From assembly GCA_051294375.1 (NCBI GenBank), contig CM119268.1:19536625-19600624 (forward strand): a DNA stretch of 64,000 bases, written 5' to 3'. The position numbers and the translations under genes are program-made. Below the pieces are notes generated by a model. It saw only the letters and a list, made by a program, of their open reading frames with translations. It was not told where the DNA came from and ran no database searches. Shown piece by piece: positions 52,600 to 63,975 of this stretch (the first letter of the stretch is position 1; every line of letters starts with the position of its first letter). The DNA comes from Paraspadella gotoi. Taxonomy: Eukaryota; Chaetognatha.

Positions 52600-53304
52600 T
52601 CGGAATCGTGCAAATCGTGGAATCGTGCGGGTGGAAATGAATATGAAAATGAATATTTACTTGAAGCATTTTTACTTATACTTACTCATAATTTTTATAT
52701 TGATTAAAAATTGGATAGATAAATTGAAATGAAATTTTGTTTGTGGGTAGGAAAGTATGTGATTAAGCTGGATATAAATTTTTGATGGAATCGTAGGAGT
52801 GAAAAAGAGTTTAAAATATAAAACCAAAAGACACATTTATTTGAATTTTTTAAAGTTTCTCTCTTTCTATCTTTCTATGATTGATTGAATGATTGATTGA
52901 AGGTGTAATTATGCCGGTTGAGCAAATTATGCCAGTTGAGCTAATTATGCCAGTTGATCAAATTATGCCAGTTATCAAACAATGCAACTGGATTAAATTA
53001 TGCAAGTTGATCAAATTATGAAAATTGACCGAATTATGCAAAATTACCAGATTATGCAAATTGACTAAATTATGCAAGTTTGTATTGGCGCAGCTACTGG
53101 TAATAATAGATCAATTGATTTATAGATTTTTTTTTATATATTTATTAAGTCTGTTATGAATTTGTTATTTTACGATTTGTTATGATCTGTTAAGATCACA
53201 AATTGAGAGTCAGAAAATATTACCGTGATTTATCATCGGATTAGCTTATTATCACCTAATTATCATAGGCTGATCTGACATTGTTTGCTCAAACTTGTTT
53301 TCTT
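52600..53304 (-). mobile_element. HX family copy, 5' half, inside the 62-bp array
   Basis: In minus orientation: the 5' signature CAAGTTTGAGCAAACAATGT (ending at 53,301), the 5' module with CAGTAGCTGCGCCAATA at about 53,085-53,100, the 18-bp minisatellite at 52,905-53,085, a TCAATCAATC and GA stretch, and core sequence at 52,605-52,850. No (GGAC)n or hairpin follows on the left. Array sequence resumes on both sides in the same orientation. Confidence 0.8.
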
Positions 53305-54060
53305 TTTATTTCGTCTCAGCATTCCTCCACTCTTTCTTTCCCTCAGTTTCTCTCCTTTTTTCTTTTTTCTTTCTATTTTGTCTCAGCATTCCTCCACTAT
53401 TTCTTTCCTTCAGTTCCTTTCCTTTTTTCTTTTTATTTTGTCTCAGAATTCCTCAACTCATTCTTTCCTTCAGTTTCTTTCCTTTTTTTCTTCTTTTCTT
53501 TCTATTTCGTCTCAGAATTCCTCCACTCTTTCTTTCCTTCAGTTTATTTCTTTTTTTTTCTTTTTTTCTTTCTATTTCGTCTCAGCTTTCCTCCACTCTT
53601 TCTTTCCTTCAGTTTTTTTCCTTTTTTTTTTCTTTCTATTTCGTCTCAGCATTCCTCCACTCTTTCTTTCTTTCAGTTTCTTTCCTTTTTTTTTTCTATT
53701 TTGTCTCAGCATTTCTCCACTCTTTCTTTCCCTCAGTTCCTTTCCTTTTTTCTTTTTTCTTTCTATTTTGTCTCAGCATTCCTCCACTCTTTCTTTCCCT
53801 CAGTTCCTTTTCTTTTTTCTTTATATTTCGTCTCAGCATTCCTTCACTCTTTCTGTCCTTCAGTTCCTTTCCTTTTGTTTCCTTTTTTCTTTAAATTTCG
53901 TCTCAGCATTCCTCCCCTCTTTCTGTCCTTCAGTTCCTTTCCTTTTTTATTTTTTCTTTCAATTTCGTCTCAGCATTCATCCACTTTTCCTTTCCTTCAG
54001 TTATTTTCCTTTTGTTTCCTTTTTTCTTTTAATTTCGTCTCAGCATTCCCCCACTTTTAC
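53305..54060 (+). repeat. 62-bp pyrimidine-rich satellite array, block 2
   Basis: About 12 units with the same CGTCTCAGCATTCCTCCACT anchor and the same orientation as block 1. Two overlapping 300-358-codon frames here are repeat translations. Confidence 0.93.
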
Positions 54061-55091
54061 TTCATTTTCTCCGATTCCTTTCTTCCCTTCTTCCTCCGCT
54101 TCGTCATCAAGATTTCCTTTCGCATTTTTCATTTTTCTTTTATCTCATTTATTCCTGCATCTCAGACGCCGTTTCCGTCGCGGCTGAAAAACTCTGCCAG
54201 CCAAAAAAACAACAACAACAATAATGACAACAACAACAACAGAAATAAAGACTTCAACATATTCGTTACAAATAAGATCTTTCTTACTAATAAAAAAACA
54301 AAGATACTTTACTATGAAAATAATACATTCAATATGAAACTTATTAGGTCTTTATAAAAACAATCCTCCATCTCTCTTACGAGTTGACAAAACCCTGGCA
54401 ACGTTCATTCATTCGTTGCGCGTTTGAGGCTTAAATGCAGTTTATTTTAATTAAACTTCCACAAGTTAAGTATGAGATCAGAGAATACACCATATTGGAG
54501 CTGAAAACATCTAAAAACAAAAATAAGAATAGGAAAACCACACTCGGTTTAAAAACAACGCGAAAATAAACACAACAACAAAATCACGCCATTGACAACG
54601 ACAACAATAACAACAACAACAACAGCGACCCCAACCTCTCTCTCCACCCCATCCCCCATCCACTGCCCTCCTCTCGCCCATCTTTGGCCGAAAAAAAAAG
54701 AAAAATTCGACTCTTATTCGATTTTCTCTCGCGAATTTTCTCTTTCTGCTCAACAAAGCGAAAAGACACCGGATGTGAAAGTTATTTCGACTCTCCTTCA
54801 CCGTTCAGCCAATTTTTATTTGGTCAGTCTTATGTACGTCCAAAATTCGCGGGCATTGTTTTCCTGTCTTGATTTCCGTGTGAAATATTATAACTTTTTT
54901 AGTTTTAGCTTTAAACTCACTGAAATTGTTTTCCCCGTAAGAAACTACGTTTTCACGAGTTTTTGAGGGATATTTATGAGAAGTAAAAGTACTAGAAATT
55001 CGATGCTTTTTCTTCAACATCTCTTAAATAAGCTCACTTTAAATCATTTCCAAACGGGTGAAACCTCAGTCAAAACGTTTGTCTCCGTTCG
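54061..55091. other. No gene seen
   Basis: (CAA)n patches at 54,207-54,240 and 54,590-54,630, then mixed sequence with some resemblance to 42,240-42,480. The 124-codon plus frame at 54,592-54,966 begins in the Thr-rich repeat and shows no domain. Confidence 0.5.
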
Positions 55092-55345
55092 GCATAGGAC
55101 GAAATCAAGTGGAGATTTATTCTGAGATAAATAAGGAGACGGTGAGACACACACAGGAGTCCAGATCAATTCTATTGAAACTAAGGAAAGCTAGGTCTAT
55201 TTATATCTCGAGAAGAGGATCAAAGGCAAGAGTTATTTTGACAGTTCCATTGGTTCTGCAAGCTGATTTGTCGATGCCGATTCTTCCTCGACGAATCACA
55301 ATCCAGTGATTCCGATTCTGCGGAGTTTACCCGATCCTCCGATCC
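55092..55345 (-). mobile_element. LTR-like sequence B (solo LTR candidate)
   Basis: Reverse-complement relative of 29,640-29,935. In minus orientation it has GGATCGGAGGATCGGGT near its start, ATGGAACTGTCAAAATAAC, a TATA box (ATATAAATAGACC, 55,193-55,210) and AATAAA (55,116-55,121). No retrotransposon coding sequence adjoins it. Confidence 0.6.
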
Positions 55346-55564
55346 GATTTCACTTTAGGTGAGGCTGAGTCTCCTGCGATGATATAAAACATTTTCTGCA
55401 CCGGAAGTGAGGGGAGCGTAGCGTCGGAGTGGAACGGAGATGTTGATGGGGACGAGGCGGGGGGGCGGAGCGCTACGCGTGCTCATTTTTTTTAATCGTC
55501 GTCATTGTCGATTTTGTCGTCTTCGTTAAATTGCGTTGACATATTTATCAAAACCATCTTCAAC
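55346..55564. other. No gene seen; GC-rich patch
   Basis: The first 37 bases (GATTTCACTTTAGGTGAGGC onward) match a fragment inserted at 3,795-3,832. A GC-rich patch lies at 55,400-55,487, with GAGCGTAGCGTCGGAG and GGAGCGCTACGCG forming a partial foldback. Confidence 0.5.
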
Positions 55565-55652
55565 TTTATCGTCGTCGTCGTCGTCATCGTCTTCATCATC
55601 GTCGTCATCGTTTTCATCGTCGTCGTCATCATCGTCGTTTTCATCCTCCTTT
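55565..55652. repeat. (GTC)n trinucleotide array with TCATCG variants
   Basis: CGTCGTCGTCGTCGTCATCG and variants. It gives Ser-rich plus and Asp-rich minus translations. Confidence 0.93.
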
Positions 55653-55945
<293 letters not shown>

Positions 55946-56076
55946 AAAGAAAGGCTTAAACCTTGAAATCTGTTCTCTGCCACGTTGATCACTGGGAGAT
56001 GGCGGCACAGAAGCGAAACTTGAAGGAAAGAAAATAGAAAAGAAAAAAGATAAAATAGTATAAAAGGCATAGACAA

Positions 56077-56077
<1 letters not shown>

Positions 56078-56107
<30 letters not shown>

Positions 56108-56108
56108 G
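56078..56108. repeat. (GAAA)n microsatellite
   Basis: About seven GAAA units. Confidence 0.95.
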
Positions 56109-57228
56109 GCAAATTTAATGTTTTGCACCGCATTAACTGTTACGTACAAATATAAAATATGGTTCCTGCGACCAACATAAAATATACATCTAATGGTCGA
56201 TAATTTTTTATATAACTAAAATGATAGGGATTAGCAGTATTCGACGAAATTTTTATTTCTTTGACGGCCGAAAAATAATTGGGAATTTGATACCAAAAAA
56301 CAAAGCTTTTTAAAATATTTTACTGTATGGAGTAGTGCAAGCGTAAGTCTAACAAAAAATCGAAAAAGAATATTTTAGATAATAAAAATATTGGAGTAGT
56401 ACAGAAAGCAATATTTCTTTTTATTGTAGCGAAAAAACTAGGCTTTCCTCGCAAAACCATTAATGCCACATATTTAAATAGAAAATAATACGTTTTGGCG
56501 TAGTTTTTACGCCACCAGCGCCAACAAAAATGTAAAAAAAAAAAAAATCAAAGCTGAATGCAATACTACAATATATTCTTTATTAGAAAAAAGCGTTTTT
56601 AAAAATTTTAGTTGAATATCCTTGACAGCAGGAAGGTAACTACAAATTGACGTCAATCAGTTGGCGAAATTCCCATATTTAAAAAACAAACTGCCAATTA
56701 ATGATTAAAGTACACTTCGTAAGGCTTAATATAAGGTTTAAATCAATCAATCAAGAAAAAAAGTATTTTTAAAATTTTTGTTCAATACCCTAAAAATGAC
56801 CCAGTATTATATGAAATTGTCGTAAATAAATTTAAGAGAGAATATTTTATTTTCATTTCATTGATTATGGAAGCAAGGCAGACATTTGGAAGCAATGCTG
56901 ACAATTGGAAGAGAGAGAGAGAGAGATGAATGATAATGAGAGAGAAAAAAGAGAAAGAGAGAATGAGTTCCAGTGAAAAATTCCGGTCATTGACCTTTTC
57001 TCAAATCACAACAAACCCAAGGATGGCAAACGATGATGGCGACGATGATAACAATGAACTCAGTCTGCTTATGTTGAAGGCGACAATGACAATGACGACG
57101 ACAATGACGATTACAATGACGGCGACAAATGACAACGACCTGCGCGTCCTGATTCCCATAAAACCGATGGGACTCCGCTAGAAAGACAATTAAAAAACAT
57201 GGGGGGAGAGAAAGAGAGAAAGAGAGGA
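56109..57228. other. AT-rich sequence, no gene seen
   Basis: No repeats shared with the rest of the window were recognised until a CAATGACGACG / GATGATGGCGACGATGATAA patch at 57,030-57,140 resembling the HX interior patch at 3,420. Confidence 0.5.
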
Positions 57229-57289
<61 letters not shown>

Positions 57290-57446
57290 AGAGTGAGAGA
57301 CAGAGATAGAGAGAAAAGATTCGTTAAAATGGAATGGATTCTTGTTGGCAGAAATTGCGGAGAGAGAGAGAGAGAGAGAGAGAAGAGAGAGAAGAGAGAG
57401 AGAGAGAGGAGAGAGGGAGAGGAGAGATGAGACGAGAGAGAGAGAC
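57229..57446. repeat. Two interrupted (GA)n tracts
   Basis: GA blocks at 57,229-57,320 and 57,360-57,446, separated by a 40-base unique stretch. Confidence 0.93.
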
Positions 57447-57923
57447 TTACATAGGAGATTAAGGAGATTTCTCGAATCTGGTTTAATAAAGACGCACATA
57501 ATAGTTTAAATATTTCGCCTAAATAAAACGAAATCAGACTATATGGTACAAATTTCATTTTTAATATTTATTAATAATTATGGGCTCTGATTTAGAAATC
57601 GATGAGAGGTAAATGATTTGTTTAAAACTAACCTAGTTCGTTCTTTTTAAAAAATTTAATTGTACATTTAAACATGATTCGCTGAAATATGTCTTAGCAC
57701 AGTGATTTTCGTTATGACCTTCGAGAAGGAATAACACGATAAAAATTCCATTCATTTAAAATCCATTTTAAAAACATTTCCTTTCATTAAACTTTTCCTT
57801 TCCTTAACAAATTGATTTTCACTTCTGGGATCTCGCTTTTTATGTTTTTTTAACAAATTTAAGAAAAAAAAAATTTTCTTACGCTAACGAATGGAAAAAA
57901 CGTAAAAATCTGAGATACTGTTG
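57447..57923. other. AT-rich sequence, no gene seen
   Basis: No feature recognised. Confidence 0.5.
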
Positions 57924-57952
57924 AAAGAAAGAAAGAAAGAAAGACAGAAAAA

Positions 57953-58036
<84 letters not shown>

Positions 58037-58037
58037 A
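57924..58037. repeat. (GAAA)n microsatellite
   Basis: About 27 units with one interruption near 57,945. Frames across it are Lys-Glu-Arg or Ser-Phe-Leu repeats. Confidence 0.97.
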
Positions 58038-58260
58038 AATAAGACAGATAGACAGACAGACAGGGAGTGGGACAGACTAAACGACAAACACAAAGACAGA
58101 CAGACACAATGACAGAGACAGACAGACACACAGGCAGAGACAGNNNNNNNNNNAAGACGCCGCCTATACAGTCGCAAAGATAGGCCGACAAAAAACAGAC
58201 GGATTTCAAGATAGGCGGATAAACAGAAAGACAGACAGACACAATGACAGAGAGACTAAC
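58038..58260. repeat. Imperfect (ACAG)n stretch with a 10-N gap at 58,144-58,153
   Basis: GACAGACAGACAGG-type sequence on both sides of the gap. AAGACAGACAGACACAATGA occurs left and right, consistent with a collapsed or duplicated repeat. Confidence 0.8.
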
Positions 58261-58299
58261 ATACGGACTCCAATCTTCCATTCTTCACCAAAAACAGTT

Positions 58300-58545
58300 T
58301 TAGTCTGAAAGTCAAAATTTAGGTCCTTGAACTCTTTTCGCCGAGAGGCCGACACCAAGGTCACGGAAGGGGTCATTCGAGGAGGTCATCCCGAGGTCAC
58401 TTTGGAGTCAGAGAGAGAAGGGTCGGTAAGGAGGTCATCTCGCCGAGGTCACTCGCTTTGGGTCGGCCTCGATTTCCCCGGTCGAATCCTTTCTTGAGGT
58501 TCAGATCCTGGGGTTCAGGTCTTGGTTTCAATACTCAGGGGCTCA
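58300..58545. other. GC-rich block with clustered AGGTCA motifs
   Basis: AGGTCA occurs at 58,358, 58,383, 58,394, 58,432 and 58,446, plus GGGTCA near 58,370. Two pairs share the phrase GAGGTCATC-CCGAGGTCACT, so part is a short duplication. AGGTCA is the half-site recognised by many nuclear receptors, but no promoter is visible nearby. Confidence 0.45.
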
Positions 58546-58559
58546 ATGAATATGATCCG

Positions 58560-58960
58560 ACAATGATAGGATATTTCATTTCTACTTGGACGTTTCCATC
58601 GAAACTTGATTTCAGGCTCAATCACATTTTTTCCTACCCACATACAAAATTTAATTCTAAACCATCCATCTAATTATAACTAAAAATCAGAAGAAAAAAA
58701 AACAGCTAAATGTAACTTATTTTTCCACTTTAACTCATTTCCAAGTGAACGATTGCATCGAAACTTGATTTCCTGCTCAATCACACACTTTTCTACCCAC
58801 ATACAGTCAATCGACCCATACAATCATTAGTAAATGGCGTTCAAAGCAAACGGGGGATAAACGGACGGACAGACGAACGGACGAACAGACGGACGTGACT
58901 TACCAACAAGATTTAGGGGTGGGACCGACAGACCGACAAAGTGGATTATAGAAAAAATGA
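58560..58960 (+). mobile_element. HX family copies, tandem cores and (GGAC)n
   Basis: A first core fragment lies at 58,580-58,690, ending in TAACTAAAAA. A second core lies at 58,725-58,850, then GGACGGACAGACGAACGG-type microsatellite and TTTAGGGGTGGGACCGACAG as in the 20,610 copy. The hairpin is missing. Confidence 0.75.
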
Positions 58961-59210
58961 AAATGCCAAATTTTGTGATTGTATGACCGGAAAGGACGCG
59001 TGCATATAAAAATATGGGAAATGAGAATGAGTTGTGAGGGAAAAAAAGAATATTAAATTAATTTAATTATTAAATTATATTAAATAAAGAAGGTAATTTT
59101 CAAGGTGAAGAGCTTGAGATAAAGAGAAACGTGACAAGGAGGGCAGAGGTTTCGCGTTTACCCTTTGGATTAGGGAAATGGGCTTTGGCTGCATCGCCAA
59201 TTTCTCTGGT
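58961..59210. other. No gene seen
   Basis: Mixed AT-rich and purine-rich sequence without recognisable features. Confidence 0.5.
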
Positions 59211-59212
59211 CT

Positions 59213-59265
<53 letters not shown>

Positions 59266-59266
59266 T

Positions 59267-59299
<33 letters not shown>

Positions 59300-59300
59300 A
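59211..59300. repeat. Interrupted (CT)n microsatellite
   Basis: CT run with three single-base interruptions. Confidence 0.95.
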
Positions 59301-59429
59301 AGGTTTGATGGACACTTTTTGATGTGTGTCGGGTTGAGAGAAAAAGAAGAATAGATATTGTGAGAGAAAAAAAGAAGAAAATGGTAGCGGCGGGTTTAAA
59401 ATCTGTCACCCAGTACAACTATTTAATCT

Positions 59430-59453
59430 CTCTACGCTCTCTTTCTCTCTCTT

Positions 59454-59502
<49 letters not shown>

Positions 59503-59537
59503 TTCTCTCTCTCCTCTCTCTCTTCCTCTCTCTCTCC
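59430..59537. repeat. Interrupted (CT)n microsatellite
   Basis: CT run with TTT and CC interruptions. Confidence 0.95.
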
Positions 59538-60439
59538 GATCTGTCCCTCTGATGCTGTTTTTTTTCCTTTAGAAATGTTAACGTTAATGTTAATTATGAT
59601 GATAATCTTAATGTTAAGTGTGGAATTCCTATAAACATATTTATGCCTCATTTCAATAATTCGTAGCCATAAGCATCCATGTATATCAGAGCTCGTTTAT
59701 TGACATAATTGACATCGGACATGATAGACACTGGTATCATTGGTAACATAGGAGATTACATAGTAGAAGTAGAAGATGGAGAGGCTTAACTGTAAGACAA
59801 AATACTTTAACCATTTACTTTAACCATTTACAGAATATAACATGTTCAAATAACAAAATACCTGGCTTATAGAATCCAAAGAGATAAAATTCCATCTTTA
59901 AAAAGGAATAAAATATTGATAATTTTTACAAGAGTTTTTCTAGGCGTGAGACTGAAATGTTACTGACTAAAAAAACATTGTGAGAGTCAAGACTTGGCAG
60001 TTATTCTATTATTCAGTCACGGAGACTGCTACGAAATCTACTTTCCAGTTATTTTTTGGCATTTTAATATAAGAATCAAAAAATAAAATTCAAATATAAA
60101 AAAAACTTTGGCCTTTAGTGATTCATTTAAGCTGTGTCTCTTTTATGTATGACAAAAAATATAAGAGTTCCATGTAAAAGAAAATGCATTGTCCAAAAAA
60201 ATGCTTCCTTCATTTTTATCTTTTTATATCTACACTTTTTATTTATACTTATTTCCTGTTCTTTTTTATTACTTTTTGAGTTTAACCAATACTATTAAAA
60301 ATACCTACCGTTTCTTAGTCTCATGTCAAATGGTTATTGCATTATCTCCATTAGGATAGATTTAGGAATGAATCTTAATTCATATGTCAAAAAAGCAAAG
60401 TTATCATTTTTATTTATCTTTAGATGTATTATTAAAATC
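59538..60439. other. AT-rich sequence, no gene seen
   Basis: No shared repeats or coding signals recognised. Confidence 0.5.
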
Positions 60440-60625
60440 AAGTATCAAACAACTCCAAAAAATAAAAAAAATAAAAATTTTACTGGAGTGAAAGACAATG
60501 AATTATTACATTACGCAGCAACCACTCAAGCCTGGTTTACTTTATAGAGGATCAATCTTTTTCCACTGCTTGCTAAGGACCACCATTTTTACCCCAAATC
60601 TGATAAAAAATATCATGTCAGAAGA
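60440..60625 (+). repeat. R3 dispersed repeat, copy 1
   Basis: Reverse-complement similarity to 63,790-63,975: ACTCCAAAAAATAAA, GTGAAAGACAATG, AGCCTGGTTTACTTTATAGA, ATCAATCTTTTTCCACTGCT, CCAAATCTGATAAAAAATAT. Not coding in either copy. A hammerhead-core-like motif follows about 90 bases downstream in this copy only. Confidence 0.7.
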
Positions 60626-60704
60626 TTATGTATATACTCTTTTTCGTGTTTTTGAAGTATTAGGAGAAAAACAGTTTTGTTTGACAAAGATTTTTTTTTT
60701 TGAC

Positions 60705-60760
60705 ATAATTAGCCAGACATGTTCGGCTCATTCAGTTAGAGCCTTCATCATGCTTTGACA
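60705..60760 (-). other. Hammerhead-core-like motif
   Basis: On the minus strand TGATGA is followed by a GGCTC/GAGCC stem, then GAACATGTC (60,712-60,751). The order is the same as in the 43.7 kb foldback but one A of GAAA is missing, and no upstream CU or stem I is evident. Confidence 0.35.
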
Positions 60761-60793
60761 ATCAATATTAAGTCTCTTGTTGAAGTAAGTTTT

Positions 60794-60794
<1 letters not shown>

Positions 60795-60835
<41 letters not shown>
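60795..60835. repeat. (GA)n microsatellite
   Basis: GA run of about 40 bp with one interruption. Confidence 0.95.
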
Positions 60836-60838
<3 letters not shown>

Positions 60839-60866
60839 TGAGGGAGAGTTTCCACAAAGAATAAGG

Positions 60867-60891
60867 NNNNNNNNNNNNNNNNNNNNNNNNN
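60867..60891. other. Assembly gap (25 N)
   Basis: 25 N. Confidence 1.
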
Positions 60892-61656
60892 TCACCCTCT
60901 AACAGAGGAACTGGTTTGAGATTGCCCGTCTCTTTTCCTCTAATGGCGATGGAGGTCCGCGCCCGGAGATGGTTTCCTCGTCATTGAGAGATGGTTTTTT
61001 GGATATTAATTTACGTAAAAATATTCTTTTATTTTACGAAGAATCCAGCCTGCTCCACCTTTCCCGATGCTCTTTTTTTTCTTTTTACTGACAATTAGAA
61101 AATGCCTTCCGTTCTACGCGCAGCTACATCTTTAGGCTCTCTCTTTTGTTTATAACTAAGTACAAGATTTCCAAAGCAGTGTACAGCTGATCTGATGTGC
61201 CCTGATTTCCAATAGTTTAGATTGATTCTAATCTAATTCTACCCACGTGGCACTTCAGATCTCAAAGTTGTCACTGGGTTTTTAGTTCTTTTTCAGAGCA
61301 TATTAACTCTTATCAGATAGCTCGAATCTATTTTTTGTGTGATCGCTGGTTTTGGTGACTTTTCTATGAGAGAAGCTTCTCTTTGGTTTATTATTACTTC
61401 AGAAGAAACAAGTAAGAAAGACACTTTAAAAACTTATTTATATTTGCTTGAGTTTTACGTACTAAATGGGTTTTGTTATTTTCTGTGCCCAGGACTTATC
61501 AACATCCAACCTTAGACTACCGACATTTTCGTCAGTCCTTGGGCTTCGCAGTTGTCGCCTTTTCGGCCTTGCCCGACGTCGTTCTGGAACTGTCTCCTCA
61601 GCGCCATTGTGTTGTAAAAAAAATCTTTGAGGAAAAATAGAGGTGAGAGGGATTGT

Positions 61657-61695
<39 letters not shown>

Positions 61696-61939
61696 GACAA
61701 TGAAGCTTCAACAAAGAAATTGGAAAGACAGTAGGTGTGGACAACTGAAGTGAGGACAGTGAGAGTGAGAGAGAGTGAAAGTAAAGAAAACAATTCAGTA
61801 AATGAAATATTTTTAAGGTCAAAAGAATACATTTTGCAAAGTAAAATAACATTTGAAAATTTTAAGAGTTAAAAACTAAGAAATATAATTACTTAAAGGT
61901 AATAAATTTAGTAAAATTGAAGGAATGAGGTTTAAATAA
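60892..61939. other. No gene seen; (GA)n at 61,661-61,693
   Basis: Mixed sequence. The 106-codon minus frame at 61,512-61,832 is largely CT-microsatellite translation. Confidence 0.5.
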
Positions 61940-62350
61940 AAAAAATCTGTTTTCACTAATTTCTTATTGATGTTTTTTCTTTTTATATTAAATGTAAATG
62001 CAAGATGTATTAATAATAAAATAATTTCATCGGTTTATTAATCATTAGTAATATTAATCAATCGTCAATGTAACAATCAAATTAATAATCACTTAATTAA
62101 CTATCAATCAATCATTCAATTTATACAATTAATTAATTATTCAATCATATCAAACCAATCAATCAAGGTCAATCAATTAATCGTTTTGGAGGTCGTTTGT
62201 CTCGTCATATCTTCGTGTTTGCTTTTGTCTTTGGTCCAGTGACCAAAAAGACCATAAACCAACATGTTTGAGCAAAACCAATGTCGGATTCAAATTAATT
62301 AATTAACTAATTAATTAATTACCGCTAATGATCAGCAGATCCCGACTCTA
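61940..62350. mobile_element. HX family mosaic, AT module and 5' end
   Basis: Bases 61,955-62,200 match the AT-rich interior of HX in minus orientation (CTTTTTATATTAAATGTAAATGC, split by substitutions; GCAAGATGTATTAA). From 62,255 a plus-orientation 5' signature (CATGTTTGAGCAAAACCAAT) is followed by AATTAATT sequence and a fragment of the terminal hairpin (ATCAGCAGATCCCGACTCTA). Confidence 0.65.
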
Positions 62351-62621
62351 TAATAAGCCGGAACAGGTTTGAAAACTACTAAGTTCTCTCAAATAAAATA
62401 ATGGTTAAGTGATTGTTAGAGAATATGAAAATGAAAATAATTTTTAAAATTTGCTTGTTTGATAAGCGGCATGGGATCCAATTTAATAGATTCTGATAGA
62501 GCTTAAAAGTTCAGATAAAGGTTTATTAATATAACTTTTAAAATTTTTTTGTTTTATTAATGGAAAAATATAAAAAACTATAAAAATTTAGCCGATTGAT
62601 TGATGATGATTGTTGTAAGGT
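62351..62621. other. AT-rich sequence, no gene seen
   Basis: No feature recognised. Confidence 0.5.
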
Positions 62622-62945
62622 TTTTAGTCGGATCTGCCATATCGCGATTCCGACTTTATAATTCACTTTGTCGATCGTCTGTCCACACCCCAATCTTGTC
62701 GGTCATTTCACTAGATCATCTCAGAACCTCAAATTCATGATAAATTATGCAAAAAAGTTGGTGTCCGTTCGTCAGTCCGTCCCACCTTAACAAAAAACAA
62801 ACCAATTACTCGTGATTGGATGGTTTTATTGGAATGAATTTTGTGTGGGATGAAAGTGTGTGATGAGTAGTATATACAAGCATTTGTCTTGAATCGTGCG
62901 AGGGAAAATGAGTTTAAATGGAAAAAAACAAAGTCATATTTACTT
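62622..62945 (-). mobile_element. HX family copy, 3' end and core, diverged
   Basis: TTTTTAGTCGGATCTGCCATA at the left (hairpin partner mutated), CACTTTGTCGATCGTCTGTC, AATTCATGATAAATTATGCA, a short GTCCGT block and the core to 62,930. There are more substitutions than in the other copies. Confidence 0.75.
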
Positions 62946-63009
62946 GAATATTCTTTACTTTATATTTACTTATAAGTTATTATATTTTTTTAAAATTGGA
63001 TAGATAAAT

Positions 63010-63100
63010 TTAATTTAAATTGGTGTTGTGGGTAAGGAAAGTATGCATGGTAGCTGGCAAATAATTTTTTGATGGAATCGTAGGATCAAACTCTTTTCTA
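63010..63100 (-). mobile_element. HX core fragment
   Basis: GTGGGTAAGGAAAGTATG, then GATGGAATCGTAGGATCAAA, resembling the core fragment at 52,740-52,810. Confidence 0.65.
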
Positions 63101-63789
63101 TTCTTTTCCTGTACTGAAAGATTTTTTGACCTGCCGTCTCCAGTCATTTTTCCCTGTCATTTAGTTGTCTCGCTGTGCGATACTTGGCGTTCGTGAAGTA
63201 AACAGCTGTCTGTTGCTTAGAAACGTTGCGTATGTGTTTAGGAAAATTCAGTACTGTATTGGAACGCCAGGGATCGCCCACTGCTCACAGAAGAACAATC
63301 GATTTTCTACCACTTCCCCGGCGATGACGCTCACTAGTATGAGATTTATAAATGTTGTGGGAATTAATCTTTGAAAAATTTTGATTAAAATAAAATTAAA
63401 ATTGTTTAAAGGTTTTTAAATACACATCAAATTGGCATACATCATTCAAGTACGTTATCAACTCGGCGTTTGGAGAATATATTTTCAGCTGAGGCTAACT
63501 AATGACAGAACTAATTAAGACCCAGTTCTTTCACTTAATAGTAGCTTTCTTTTAGCCTTTCTTTTAGCCAAAAAACGCTTGTCACTTGTCATTCAATCAT
63601 AATCGTTTATCTTGGAAAAGATTGGCTGTATGGAACCGTAGTTTTTTATGGAATCCAAGGTATTTTCTACTTGAAATTTATATACTGAAGAGAAGTTAAG
63701 AAACTGACTACTGAACGTCACTAGCAAGTTTTTTTTTGCAATATCCAAACTGAATAAATGATAGAAAGAATTGACTACCATGCTCTGAA
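63101..63789. other. No gene confirmed; one short frame at 63,165-63,374
   Basis: A 69-codon plus frame with a less biased composition than most lies at 63,165-63,374. It has no domain I recognise and no evident splice or promoter context. The remainder is AT-rich. Confidence 0.4.
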
Positions 63790-63975
63790 CATTAATATTT
63801 TTTTATTCAGATTTGGCAAAAAATGGTCGTGGCAAGCAGTGCAAAAAGATTGGTCCCCTATAAAGTAAAAACCAGGCTGGAGTTGTTGTTGAAATGTGAT
63901 GGATTGCATTGTCTTTCATTTCAACAAAATCTTTATTTTTTTTTTGGAGTTAGTTTGTTTATTTGGTTCTGATAA
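63790..63975 (-). repeat. R3 dispersed repeat, copy 2
   Basis: Minus-orientation relative of 60,440-60,625: GCAGTGCAAAAAGATTGGTC, TATAAAGTAAAAACCAGGCT, CATTGTCTTTCATTTCAAC. It runs close to the window end. Confidence 0.7.

Noticed and set aside
51620-52732. A 370-codon open frame
   Set aside because: It is almost entirely translation of the 62-bp pyrimidine array and ends in HX sequence; the other plus frames are also open.
53281-54357. A 358-codon and a 300-codon overlapping frame
   Set aside because: Both are translations of the second 62-bp array block; Phe/Leu/Ser composition follows from a pyrimidine-rich strand.
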